64,000 nt of DNA from Melampsora larici-populina 98AG31. Lineage: Eukaryota; Basidiomycota; Pucciniomycetes; Pucciniales; Melampsoraceae. Made by a program: the position numbers and the translations under genes. The notes under the pieces were generated by a model that made no database searches, was not told where the DNA came from, and saw nothing but the letters and a program-made list of their open reading frames with translations. Positions within the stretch are counted from its first letter, which is position 1. Each line of letters starts with the position of its first letter. The DNA is taken from the NCBI RefSeq assembly GCF_000204055.1, contig NW_006768779.1, positions 1 to 64,000 on the forward strand. Direction: 5' to 3'. This document shows, one piece after another, positions 36,832-48,832 of the stretch.

Positions 36832-39800
36832 TTACGAGTGGACTTTGGCAATCTCGCGGATCTCTGGGTCACGAAAGACAATGAACAAGGTGACCATATT
36901 TGCCCACGGACATCCAAGCCACCCACGTGATCCGAGCCATTGCTGGAACAGCGAAACACTGGCTTTGTCAACTGCTAGACACTTGTCATTGGTCTTGAGG
37001 ACCTTGATGATGCTCACCAGCAATGCCTTATCATGATGAAACAAGTACCAGCAATACCTTTCACACACATTTTGAAGACCACTGTCACACTTCTTGAGGG
37101 TCCCCACTATTGGTGCATTATGAAAGGTGTCCTGACCATGGCCATCACCAAGACCACAAAAGTGACACAGTCGGTAGGCTGCATTGCCATTCCTCTCAAG
37201 GACCTTTGACAAGAGCAATGCTTCACATCTTGATGACCAATGGTTGCCTGTAGAGACGATTGGGTCAGTCTGCTTGCATTCACAATAAACCACGTCATGA
37301 CTCACCAGCAGTGCACCGCGCACATCCTACCACTTTGTTGCACTTTCCATCTCCATGCCGCTTTTCCACCTTGTCCTTTGCAAGACAGTATCCACACAGA
37401 CCAGCCATCTGTTTCCGGACATTTGTGATGGCCAGGCCAATTTTATCAACAATGTTGACCTCCACCCGTGCTCGTTTGACATTGGATAGGTACATAGGTC
37501 TTGTTCCAGGCATGACTACTTCAGGTTCCTTGTCAGCTGGCCTCTTCCTGCTAGCTTGGTTGGCAATATCCATGCAGTTTCCACACACTCGAGGACATCC
37601 AACCTGCTTGCAATTCCTGGCTTCTCCATCCAATACTTCTGAAAATGTCTCAGCAATACACCTATGGCTTTCCATCAATTTCTCGGCAAAACTTCCTTTC
37701 TCCGGCTTCCCAGTCTCAAACAACCACACATTTGCTGCCTCCAAATCGCGTCCTGCTTGCCCAGCCTCTTGGAAACACTTGTTGATGTCTGTATCGTCTT
37801 CAGGCAATCCAAAAATCATGACATTTCTAACATGCTTGTAGTTGATTCCAGCACCAAACTCACTTGTTGCAATCATCAAGCATTTGGGTGTTGTCCTCCA
37901 ATGCTTCACATTGCCAGCTCCTTCTCCATCTGGTAGTTTTGAGTAGTACTTTGTGATAGGCAAATCAGGATACAGCTTTTTGAGATCTTCCACTGCATTG
38001 TTGCATTCCTTCTTGTTTTTGATGAAAAGGATGTTCCGATCGCGGTCGGCCAGGTTGGACTGATTGGCGAGCTTGCCAACCTGAGAAATCATGGCTTCCC
38101 ACTTGCAGTTTTTGACCGTATGAAATTGAAGTTCAGGTCGACCAGTTGGTTCTCGGAAGTCTTTGACATTGGTGATGCAGAATAGCTTATACAGGTACTC
38201 TTCATGACCCACTTGCATTGTTGCTGTCATAAACACAGAGGGTGCATTGAGTTGTCGCAAGCGTGCTACACCGGTTGAATAGCTTCGAAATGTAACATTG
38301 TCTTCATAACAATGAGCTTCATCAATAATGACCCGATTCACTTTGTGGCGTTGTAAATCACTATAGAACTTTTCTCCAGCTGCAACATCGGTGGTACACA
38401 CCACCACTCGGTGCCATTTCTCTATTACACAATTGGACCCAGCCTTATACACCAGATGCTTGATACCTTTGTCTTTGAGCATGTCGCTTGTTTCTGCCAC
38501 CAGGGCAGTCAGGGGCTGCACCACGACTGTGATTCCAGTGTGCTTGACCAAAGGGGGAAGCATGTAGGCTAATGATTTCCCCCCCCTGTGCGTGCAACCA
38601 CCAGCATATCGTAGTTGCGGTCCAGTACCATTGTCAGCCAGTCAGCTTGGAATGGAGTCCTGGTCCCTGCTTGCCGTTGACCAGTGAACTTTTCTAGCGC
38701 CTTCTCCAGAAGTTCCCCAGCTGGAAGTGGTTTTTCAGCAGGGGGTTCTGCAAAACCAGTCTGAACTGGGCCGTCAATCTAAACATACCATTGCCAATCA
38801 GTACTCAGCACCTAGAACACTGGAAAGGACTACACTCACTTCCCAAAACCTGTGCATTGCCTCACTTGCTGCCTTGTACCGTTTTTCTGACTCACGATCC
38901 ACATCATATCCACCGGTGCCTCCATATGATGTGTTTGCGGTGGCGCTGTTATGGCCTCTTTGACAGTCAATGATGGCATTTTTGCCTGACTCCAACACCT
39001 CTGCATGGTCTTTGATATGTGCATCTACAATTGACACCGATACATGTTGCCAACCAGAGATGCCCAGCTGTGCCACTCCGCCTTCTGCAAACTTGCGCTT
39101 GAGAATGTTTGTAAAGTGGGAAGATTCCAGAGGGCCTTTGCGGGTGTGTACCCACAGCTTGGTGGTCATGTGGTTTGCAATCTCCTTGTTGTCTAGAGCT
39201 TTCAGAAAGAAACTGGACATTTGAAAGTCAGCCAAAGCAGGAATAACATTAAACAAATAATTTGCTTACATTGCGGTAGGGCGGAGGAACGCCAGATAGT
39301 AGAACCATAATAAGCTGTGCCGTCTTGGAAGGAAGGTCAGACGAGGTTTGTTCTTGCCACTAATATTTTGACTCTTGTGATACCATGTCAAGAAAGCAAA
39401 TCTACCCGAGCGCAGATAGATGTTCCTTTGATTCAAACGGGTATTCACCACCAAAGTTGTCATTTCTTCAGTGCCTCTCAGGGGCTGCCCGGATGCCACA
39501 TGGTATAGAAAGTATAAACGCTCTTGAAGCCTATCGTACATATCCAGCCAATCTAGCATGGCGGATTTTTTCCAGAGTGCTGGATTGTATATAGATGTGT
39601 CTTCAGTCAGGCCAGTCTTCCAAGTATTATTCAACAAGCCATGTACATCCTTGCGCCTAACCCACTCCTTGAGCAAATGATGACCGTACTTTCTGTGCTC
39701 GTCTCCAGAGTGATCCAAAAAGTTTGTAAATGGCTTTCTACTATGAGGTTCCTCCTTGTACAAGCTTAGATCAAAAGCAGGCATTTTGCAGCCCTCGAGG

Positions 39801-41880
39801 AGTTTGGCCAGATCAGCATCTGCCATTTTTTGCTGGATGTGGATGCAATTTCGAATACCACTGATAGTCACCCTTTTGTTTTCCACTTCCAGAGTTTCTT
39901 GTTCTGCATCTGCCCAGTAGGTTGTGTCAGGCAGGGCTTCTGACAACACAAATACTAACTAAATGCATGAGCTGTCTGACATAGTTGAAAGGACCGGGGC
40001 CGTTTTTCCTGAGAAATTCGAATCTGCTCCGGTCGTCCTTGATTGGCTGGAGGGGGTCGGCATCTGGGTTGAATGGTTCTCGAGGGGTATCTAGGTACTG
40101 TTCAGCAAAGGCCAGCCGAGTTCCGTATTGCATAGCTGCAATGAGGTGGGTGAGCAGAGTTGAATCATGATATGAACCGTCTATTTTGAGGGTTGAAAAA
40201 GCCAGAAACTGCATTGGGGGAGTTTGATACTGCTTGCACCAGCCACCAGTGCCAGCTTGGAATACTGAGCATAACACTTTTGAAACTTGTTTACCCAGAG
40301 GATTGTTTGTGATTCTGCTAAAGTCGAGGTCGTCGCCTTGGCCTGGCACCTTTGGAGGAAGCTCCATGGGTGCTGCAATGTTACGTAGCTGCATGATTTC
40401 GTTTTTGGTGACATTGTAGAGCTGGTATTCTGGATCCACCGGATCCTCAGCCTGACAAATCAAATAATACATAAAAGACGCCAAGATTTGGGCATATTTG
40501 ATTACAGAAGCCTTTTCTTGCAAAGGCATCAGGCCTTTGTTGTCTTCCATCTCGCTGAACAAAACAATCATCAGGTCTTTGTATTGGGCACGAGGAGATC
40601 AAAAACAATCATGAAACCCACCTAGTTTCTGCCATACACATACGTTTGATCAACTGTCCAGTTTCATGCAGTCTTTTCATGGTTTTATCAATCCATGCTG
40701 CAATGTATCTGACCATGACCTCCACACGTTCATTTCCATCACCCGCCACAACCAACTGCTCAATAGTTTTTCCAGACTCTTTCAGAAGCTCAATGTATGT
40801 ATGTATTCCAGTAACATAAATCCAGTTTGCCTGCTCTTTTTCCAGAGTTGAATCGGGTCCATGGTCCACAAGTTGAGCAGCATCTTCCTCCAACTTTAAA
40901 ATCATTCTAGTGACTACATCTGATTCATCTAACACATCCACCACCTCCTGCTCCATCATTCCGTTTCCACCTACAATAGCTGGTTGTACGTGAGGGAGTA
41001 CAGCAAAGAATTTCTCCCTGTTATGCCCGTAGAAGGTCTGACACTTATCCCTTCTTCGGTGCGGTTTACGGCTATCTTCTGTTGGAAGTTCTGAAGAACA
41101 AATGATACAGTCAGTCGTGCATAAGTACAGGGAGTGATTGCCAAAAGGGCCTGACCTTTGGCGTGTTTGAGTGAAAAGTGATTCAGGATGGTCTTTCTAC
41201 AACGCCATGTCAGGTTGCAAATTTTGCAGGTATAACCATTGTATGACACTAATCCCTCGACGGGTTCACAGGGGTTTCCTGCTTCATACCCAGGTGGGAA
41301 CACAGATCCTTGAGCCATGCCTACGTAGTCAACTAGATCCAGGGTACACTCATTTTTTGTGTAATTGCAAGGGGAGTTTTCCCTTTTGTAATGTGACCAA
41401 ACCTCAGACACAGGCATGCCAATGTTACACCCTACACATATGAGGATCTTACACCGCTTATTCCACACAAGGTTGTACTTTGTGAGAATCTCATGTACTG
41501 TGGGGAAGTCAGTGACCCAATTGACGGCAAATACAATGAGATTGAATGCATACCTTCAACCTCTTCCCCACAAGGTATGACCACACCGCCGTCACCAGGC
41601 TGAGTGACAGTGTGAATGATGGGGGGACCTTGCCCATCACAGCTTTTACAGTGAGATCGCAGATATCATGGGTTTTTGTTATTGTATTTGCACAGGCCAA
41701 TTGGGCAGTGGAATAAGCCACCTGCATCCCTGCAAACTGTGTGCTGTACTTCGTGATGTGTGACTGTCACCTTGGTTTGATGAGCCAATCTTCGATGTTC
41801 ATCCAGGTCACCCTTCTTGAGGAACACCTGACCACAATCTTTTACTACACATTGACGTTCTGACCTGTTTTGGAAGAAAA
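36832..41880 (-). pseudogene. Zinc-finger / recombinase-like / RecQ helicase fusion H2 (decayed)
   Basis: Paralogue of H1 with the same exon order. N-terminal C2H2 finger (CVVKDCGQVFLKKGDLDEHR, RLAH), OrsD-like region (CVGCNIGMPVSEVWSHYKRE, CKICNLTWRCRKTILNHFSL), recombinase-like block (SGQPLRGTEEMTTL at about 39450-39495, WYHKSQNISG, GISGWQHVSVSIVDAH, RGHNSATANTSY), then the helicase: Walker A remnant, VIIDEAHCY, MTATMQ, QEAGQAGRDL. A Cys-rich C-terminal exon ends at 36832 (CHFCGL, CDSGLQNVCERYCW). The catalytic-type Arg of LRGTEE, lost to a stop in H1, is kept here. Lesions: TGA at 41666-41668, a frame change near 39955, and eight Gs instead of nine in Walker A (38579-38586). Motif VI has Gln for the first Arg. 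P6 lies just upstream on the same strand. The start is unclear. Confidence 0.8.
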
Positions 41881-41991
41881 CAATGTAGCCAATGTCAAAG
41901 CGTAAGCTTATAGTAGACCATTCTGGAAGGGTAACTGAAGATATGGCAATGAAGAGGTCACATCAAGACCGCATGGCTGCAGCAATGGCAC

Positions 41992-42122
41992 GTTCAAAAT
42001 ATCGCCAAAAGCGAAAATCAGAGCAAACATGCCTGGCGGTGATTTCCGCGGAAGTGATTGATAGGAAGAGGCAAGAAACAGTCTCTGGCGTTCTATTTAT
42101 CGCCAAAAGCGAAAAAAAGAAC
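41992..42122. repeat. Two class II hairpins upstream of H2
   Basis: At 41992-42024 (GTTCAAAATATCGCC, then AAAGCGAAAATCAGAGC, imperfect) and 42090-42122 (GTTCTATTTATCGCC, then GCGAAAAAAAGAAC). They sit 110-240 bp beyond the first recognisable H2 finger, that is, on its 5' side. Confidence 0.75.
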
Positions 42123-42489
42123 AAGACTTGCACATGATGTGGACAGTTTCCCACTGTCCACACAAGGCTAAACAAAAGGATAAGAGCAGGGAACATACAA
42201 CTCACGAGGTCATAATTTGAGTTTCACACAGGTATCAGGTGTGTGACAGGTGTGTGACAGATGTGTGACAGGGATGTGAAAGACTTGGGTAAGCTGTGCA
42301 AGAGATGAGATATGGATATATATTCTGATGAATAAGTGTAGACCAAGGAAGGAAGCGTAGACTAGGCTTGCGGGGATACAGCAGCGTCTTTGTGGGCAGC
42401 AATGTCATTGGAGAGCGCCAACCCCGCCAAGGGAACAGAACAAGGCATTGCAAGACCTAACCTAATAGAGATACCAACAAATTGCTGCA

Positions 42490-42532
42490 GCGCAGTGACT
42501 GAGCCGCAGGGACTGCGGCATGGTCACTGCGC
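42490..42532. repeat. Nested GC-rich cruciform
   Basis: Outer arms GCGCAGTGAC (42490-42499) and GTCACTGCGC (42523-42532). Inner arms GCCGCAG (42503-42509) and CTGCGGC (42513-42519) with a GGA loop. Both stems are perfect. A short GTGTGACAG tandem lies at about 42240-42272. Confidence 0.75.
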
Positions 42533-43083
42533 CGCAGCCATAGAACATATATTACAAGTACACAAACCATCGGCCAGAAGAGATTGAGAATCACCCGGGA
42601 TTCACAGTAAGTACTACACATTGCAGGGTGAAACTCAATGACAGTGAGTAGTGGTTTGAGGAACTCGTAGTGCCTTACTATGTCATCACTAATGTGAGAA
42701 TTGTTTATTTGAATATGCAGCTCTGTTCTGTTTTGATGTAATGAAGTAGCCATTTGCCAAATGGCTGAGTCCAATGGAACCTTCTTGCTACAAATTCAGC
42801 TTGAGGTAATAGATGAAGGAATGCAAAGTCATATATAGATGTCTGTATATGAGTAGACACATTGATAAAGTCATGTACCTTGTACATCAAACAGCGCATG
42901 ATATCTAGGAGAACCACATAGTATTCAAATTGAGGCACGTGGCGACCCAACCCGGGAAAAGCTGTTACAATTCAAGATTCATCGTATGCTCAAGTGGTTG
43001 ATATGTAATTACCTTGACGTCAGCTTACTGCATGTGTCAATATGTACATGTTGACAAAAGCAAGGAGATTGATACTAGCAGAT

Positions 43084-43485
43084 GTTCTATTTATCGCCGA
43101 TGGCGAAAGTTAGACAAACGCTTCCGTCAATACAAGGGGTGACTACTCATTGGCATATGTGAATAACAGCGAAGCGTTCCTGCAAATAAAATGGATATGG
43201 TATGTTGATATGCTGCAATTTAATATCCTCACACATCACGCTGGAATGTGAATCAAGTAAATAAAGGGCGAGGAATATGTTTTATCATGGCGATCAATAG
43301 GACAAAAGTATTGTGCCATGTATTGCAAATAAGCAAATTGCGCCAAACAGGTTGAGGATGTCATAGATTAAGAATTGTTCGAAATATCGCCGCTGGCGAT
43401 ATTTTGAACGCAGCCATTGCCGCTGATGTCAAACAATCGCCGCTGGCGATATTTTGAACGCAGCCATTGCCGCTGATGTCAAACA
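43084..43485. repeat. Class II hairpins 3' of P6, one duplicated
   Basis: One hairpin at 43084-43114. Another at about 43379-43411 (GTTCGAAATATCGCC, GCT, GGCGATATTTTGAAC; one mismatch). Its ATCGCC...CAAACA segment is repeated at an exact 50-bp period (43386 and 43436), with CGCAGCCATTGCCGCTGATG in between. They lie between H2 and the P6 stop. Confidence 0.8.
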
Positions 43486-45599
43486 AAAGCAAGATTAGGC
43501 CTATGCACGTGTCTGAGAATGGCGATGAATAGAACATGTGTGGGTATAAGCATGATCAACACGATATAATGGCACCACAAAGATTGCTCACAGGAATCAA
43601 AAACACAGCAGTGGCTTATAATTTCTTCAGCAAACACATAAGATAAGAACTCTAAATGAAGGGATACATCGCAAGCACACACAGCAATTCAGAATAAATA
43701 GCTGGAAGTCAAAAAACCCCATATCCAGTCATTCATCATCATCAACTTCTACTTCTAGCTCAGCATCTTCTTCCACCTCAGCATCTTCCTCTGCCACATC
43801 CTGAGTCGCTTGTGACTTCTCCTTGGACTTCCTAATGTCATTGCTCATTCGAGTTTGAGGGTTACTCTGTTTAGTAAACTCACCATTAGGCTCCTTTTCA
43901 GGATACAAACCACTGCCACCTTGAGTAACTGGATGTAGGGGACCTTTGGTTGGTCCCCACAGGGCGCGAAAGGATTCCGTTTCGGGCCCGTTGAGTTTCA
44001 ACTTCAGTAAAGTCTTCTCGATATTGACATGATCCATAACAAGTCCATTGATACCAAGAGATAGGCCAGGGCGGTGCGTTTCGGTGAGCAAGTCCAACAT
44101 AAACAGTCCTGCTAGCTTCTTGATGTCAAAAGCAGTATAGAAGTGCTTGGTCATAGCTGACCATCAAATCCCACTCTTGAAGGAACATCTGAAGAGAGGT
44201 GAACATCAGGTCGTCGAGGCGATTCCAAGCTTGAGCTCCAAATACATGTGCTCCTTCTTGTGCGCGATACTCTTCATATTGACGATCTACCAGTAATGAT
44301 GCTAGATTAATGAAGATTGCTGACTCTGGCATGTTTTGCTCCTTATAGTTAGGCCAAGTATGAAATAAACCTGCAGTTCCAAACATCAAAAATAACGCCA
44401 AGTAGTGCAGAGACTCCTTCTTGAACTCTGACACATCACGGGAATCTTGAGCTTTGACTTTGTCCGGAATTTTGCTAGTAGACGGATTTGCTGCTTGAGA
44501 GGAAGACGCAGGCTCAATTGATTTCGGTGGGGCGGAACTGGCGGCAATGGACTTCACTCGTGAGGTAGAATACTTATTCCTGTCGTTCATTAGTTGATGG
44601 ATCACCGTATCCTTGCGCTGAGAGGCTTTCAAGGATTTGATGTCTCGAACAGTAGCTCCGGCCTGAGTTGATAATGCAATTATACTATTGTTGATCTCAC
44701 TTTCAACTATCAAGTTAACGGCCATCAATACCATGAAGTACTTTCGTTGAAGAGTCCTGACAGTGGCGTTTGAGATTTTCCCGCGCTTAGAGATAGCATC
44801 ATCGTTGCCAGAGGTACATTGACGGAATAACCAAGCAATAGTCTTACTCATTTCACTAGTAGACTCGTGGACTCCGTCTTCACCATCAACTCTAATATTG
44901 ATTGAACTGTGATCATAATCGTAAGCTACAACCTTGAGACTGTCCGCTAGAATGTTGTGCAGAATTGCGTAACCAGTGTGAATGTGACCTTTGATCATCT
45001 GATCCTTGGTCCAGTCCGGGTCTCGATTTGTCCTGACACACATCGAGTGAAGAGCTCGGAAGAGAGCGTTCTTCTTAGACCAAGGGTACCTCGTGCTGGT
45101 CTCAATCAGACCCCAATTTAAACGGGAAGAAGTAATGAGCGGATCACATGAGGATACCTGCATCAGACGGGGAGTTAGAAACACACAGGTCAGTCAATGA
45201 GACGAATATGAGACAATAGTTTCTCACAGGTTGAGTTAAGACTGACCAGTTTGTAATCGCAAAATCATCAACTCCTTATCCTCAACTAAGGACCTGACAT
45301 ACATGAGGTGGGGCGCCAGATCACTCGAGGTTGGATGGCCAATCGTAGAATCAGAATCGTATGCCCAGCAGTAAATGATGTTGGCCACTGGAGCAGCAAG
45401 GACATCACCCCAGTTGAAATGAGATGATTTGATCTCATCTCTGGTGGCTTCAATCTCTGAAACTTCGTCCGGGGTAGTCTCAGTTACAATCACTGGAGAA
45501 AGAAGAGTAAATAAGCCAATAGCACCACGAGGACTTATAGCTGGTCAGGCGGAGGTGATGGAGGTTGACAAGAAATGGAATACACTAAGGACACACGTG

Positions 45600-46014
45600 C
45601 TATTTATCGCCTTCAGCAATAAATAGAACAACACACGAATGAATTCCAATTGAAAGAAGGAGGAGGAGGAATGTTGTTCTTTTTATCGCCTTCAGCAATA
45701 AATAGAACAACACACGAATAGATTACAAATGAAAGAAGGAGGAGGGGGGATGTTGTTCATTTTATCGCCTTCGGCGATAAAATGAACAACACACCAATAG
45801 ATTTCGAATGAAAGAAGGAGGAGGAGAAATGTTGTTCTTTTTATCGCCGTCAGCGATAAATAGAACAACACACCAAAGAATTTCAGAATGAGAAGGATTG
45901 TTGTCCTGTTCGTCGCCTTTAGCGATAAATAGAACAACGCACCGATAGACTTCAAATGAAAAGAGAATGAGAAGGATGGTTGTTCTATTTATCGCTGAAG
46001 GCGATAAATAGAAC
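45600..46014. repeat. About 78-bp array of six class II hairpins in the P6 intron
   Basis: Hairpins at 45600-45629, 45676-45708, 45755-45787, 45834-45866, 45908-45935 and 45982-46014, spaced 72-79 bp. Full units have 15-nt arms (GTTC outside, ATCGCC inside) and a 3-nt loop. The unit at 45755-45787 is perfect. Linkers contain AACACAC and GAAAGAAGGAGGAGG. The array fills the same intron that holds class I hairpins in P1-P5. Confidence 0.9.
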
Positions 46015-47914
46015 AGCACAGTTGTTGGGTGACATGGTATGTCATAAAGTCGAGAGAAGACAAAGCCGGAAGTCAAGAGGGTATAGGAGAGATGAACATG
46101 AATTAGTAGGAAACTTACAGCTGAGATCAGGTTTAGCCACATGGAAAATACAGTTCTCGTCGACCTTCATCATATCGGGACCTTCAGTCACAACTTCGGT
46201 TGATTTCTTCTTCCCAGCTTGCTTTTCTTTCATAGCATCCTTCATAAACACGTCTTGATTGTTCTCAGGATCAGGAGCATCCATAGGTCCTTCAGCCCAC
46301 TTATCCACCTCTTGAGTGATTATAGCGCGGCTCTTCTTCCTTCCACGCGCTCCTTGTTGATCTCCTAAGATTTCTTCTCGAGTTTCCTTGTTAGACTCTT
46401 TACTCTCCACATCAAGGAATGACTTAGGATTGACATCCTTCTTCTTCTTGTGGTCTACTGTAGCAAACAGATTATATTAGTAAGATCTCGGTTTGTGTTT
46501 GGAAGCGTGGGTGAGCTACATACCCTTGTCAAGAGGAGTCCCTGCCTTGCGTTTTTTGGCAATAGGTATTGGCTTGGTGGCAGGTGTGGGAGGATTATAC
46601 ACTGTGCACACATACACTACTTCTGGCGTATTGCTGTTGAGTGCGTCAAACAAGTTGGATTCATTCTCCTTCATAGTTTCATGCAGCTCAGCGAGAAACT
46701 TCTTTGACACTTGAAGGGACCTGTTGATGGCGCCTTCAGCAGCATTGCTTTCGAGTTTCATCACATGCTCCTTAGTTTTATCATACAACACTTTGACTGA
46801 TCAAACATCATGCCATTAGTTTGTAATATCAACTTTGAAATGAGATGGAGACATACCTTTGTCGTATTGCCTTTGTGCTTCCGCTACTTTCACTTCCCTT
46901 TTCATCTGAGTCGAGGGTAGTTCAGCCTGAGTTTGCGTAGAACACATCAGTCAAGTCTCATCATCTGGGGAATTGGAATTTAACTTACAGCTGGCTCATG
47001 AGATCTTGGTACCTTCTTAAAAGACAAACTTTTGAAAACTTCTCTATCATTTTGATTGTCTTCCTCAGATCCATCGCCTTCCGTTTCTTGATCCTTAGTG
47101 GATGGCGCTCCTCCGGGGGTGGGCGCTTCCTCGTTAGCCGTATCCTGCAGATAAGAGTTTGTCAGACATTACAGTTAATCAGTATCGTAATGACACTTTG
47201 AAATCACCTTGGTTTTCTCTTGCATGGGTGTGGTTTCGACTGCCACATCTTCTTTATTGGAGCATTCCTATGGGAGAAACGTCACATCAGTGGATAATTT
47301 GTATGGGTAACATGGTATTAGAATGACATACTCTTCAATGAGCTGGGGTTGGCGTTTCTGGTATGTCCTTGCCTGCTTCATCAATCTATAGAAGCTCTCC
47401 ATAATCAACAGCTACCCTCATTGGATATTGATCTACTTGAACAACTCACCTCGGGTACATGAGGTTCGACTGGTTGGCTGGCCGCGCGTGATTGGGCCTA
47501 TGGATCACATGAATAGTAAGGCAAATTGTCAGGGAGTTCAATGGTCATCCTTAGGATAATAGTATCTCATTATCTTACCAACATGGCCGAACGTCCGCCG
47601 GCGTTCAAGTGTCCCTTGGCCAATCCACTTGAGGCTGTATTGGAGCCGACATGCGGTGCTAGGCTGCTACCTCGAGTTGCCTACTCAATCACAATAGTGG
47701 TCAGTGCTATGAAAAACTCTTCGAAACCAATGACCGGATGTGGCACTTACTCTAGCGGCCAAAGTAGATTTGCGCCCTTGCTGGAGCTCTTCTTGCTGTT
47801 GATTGGAGTTGTTTGATCTGGTGTTCTGCATAACGATAATACGATAAGTTACTTTGTTTCGCAAGGGTTGATCTACTTGGAGTTGAGAAGGTGGTACAGG
47901 TGATTGGGTTGCTT

Positions 47915-48448
47915 GTTCTTTTTATCGCCGTTGGCGATAAAAAGAACAGAGCGAGCCACAATTGAATTGAGTATTGGGGATGAGTTGGTCATATACTGAT
48001 GGTGGATAGATTACACAACAAGTCTTGATAGAGATTTGAACCCCACAATCATGAATGGCTGTCCTTTTTATCGCCTTCGGCGATAAAAAGAACGCTGATG
48101 ATGTATATGGTCCGACATGATATAGAGCGGATTCATCAGCTCTGATCCTGCGCTGGTCTTCTACCTGCCATCAGCAGATGCCACATCAGAGCGCATATAG
48201 AAGAAGCAAGCCTTGAGGTGATGTTGGAAGGAAAGTCAAGAAAACTGCCAGTCATGTTCAATTTATCGCCTTCAGCAATAATTCAAACACGAACGAGGCC
48301 AGGTCACAGCATCTTGTATGAGTTTGAGCGTGAGTTCACGTTGATTTGAATATACGTGATGATGGAGGTTGAAATAAGCCAGTCATATGAGGTGTGTGCT
48401 GTTTTTCGCCGTTGGCGATAAAATGAACAGGCCGTGTTCATTATATCG
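47915..48448. repeat. Class II hairpins in the 5' part of P6
   Basis: Perfect hairpin at 47915-47947; one mismatch at 48061-48093; degenerate at 48256-48287 and 48400-48428; a half hairpin (left arm only) at 48434-48448. All lie in the long first intron inferred for P6. Confidence 0.8.
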
Positions 48449-48832
48449 CCGCGCTAATTGGTTTGCAGAAGTGGGAGGAGGAAGAGAAAATGAAATATAA
48501 GGAATTCGAAATATGAATCAGCAGTTTGCTTACTTGACTCATCTCTGTAGTAGTGACTCGGGTAATCGGGTCGGATAGTCGGGTCGGATAGTCGGGTCGG
48601 GGCTGTGGGGCGCGGGTGATTATACTCTGAAGGTGATTGGTGGGCAGGATCGGATAGTGTGGAAGAGAAATCAGAATCTGGATTTCTTCGAAATCAGAAA
48701 TCATCTGGACTTTATAGTGAACTATTATCATCAAGTTGGGTCTTTGCACAGCACATGCTGTGCAAAATAGGTCTGTACATGTGTACACGTGTAACTGTAT
48801 TGGGAACTCCGGGGCTGCCAAAAATGTACCAT

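Larger units (their letters stand above)
43729..48542 (-). pseudogene. P-family gene copy 6 (P6), diverged and probably broken
   Basis: Most diverged copy. A likely start is ATG at 48540-48542 (M-S-Q then GTAAGC). It is followed by exons NTRSNNSNQQQEELQQGRKS, ATRGSSLAPHVGSN, AQSRAASQPVEPHVPE, and farther down KREVKVAEAQRQYDK. Coiled-coil part 46516-46791; basic/acidic part 46120-46440; EVSEIEATRDEIKSSHFNWG exon 45236-45493; core from 45184 (FRALHSMCVRTNRDPDW, RTLQRKYFMVLMAVNLI, MFGTAGLFHTWPNYKEQN). Near 44160-44190 a short stretch present in the other copies is missing. The frame changes and a TGA (44164-44166) sits before WSAMTKHFYTAFDIKKLAGL, so the C-terminus is out of frame. It ends at 43729 in an acidic run. 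Upstream of H2 on the same strand. Function unknown. Confidence 0.65.

Noticed and set aside
10440..41880. Helitron interpretation of the helicase genes
   Set aside because: Motifs are RecQ-type (DEAH, QEAGRAGRD), not Pif1-type, and no HUH Rep domain was seen.
45600..46014. CRISPR-like array of regularly spaced palindromic repeats
   Set aside because: Eukaryotic intron context, linkers are conserved rather than unique spacers, and no cas genes are present.
10440..48542. Starship giant transposon
   Set aside because: No clear DUF3435 captain at an element edge. The recombinase-like region is fused to a helicase, and cargo and boundaries typical of Starships are not evident.
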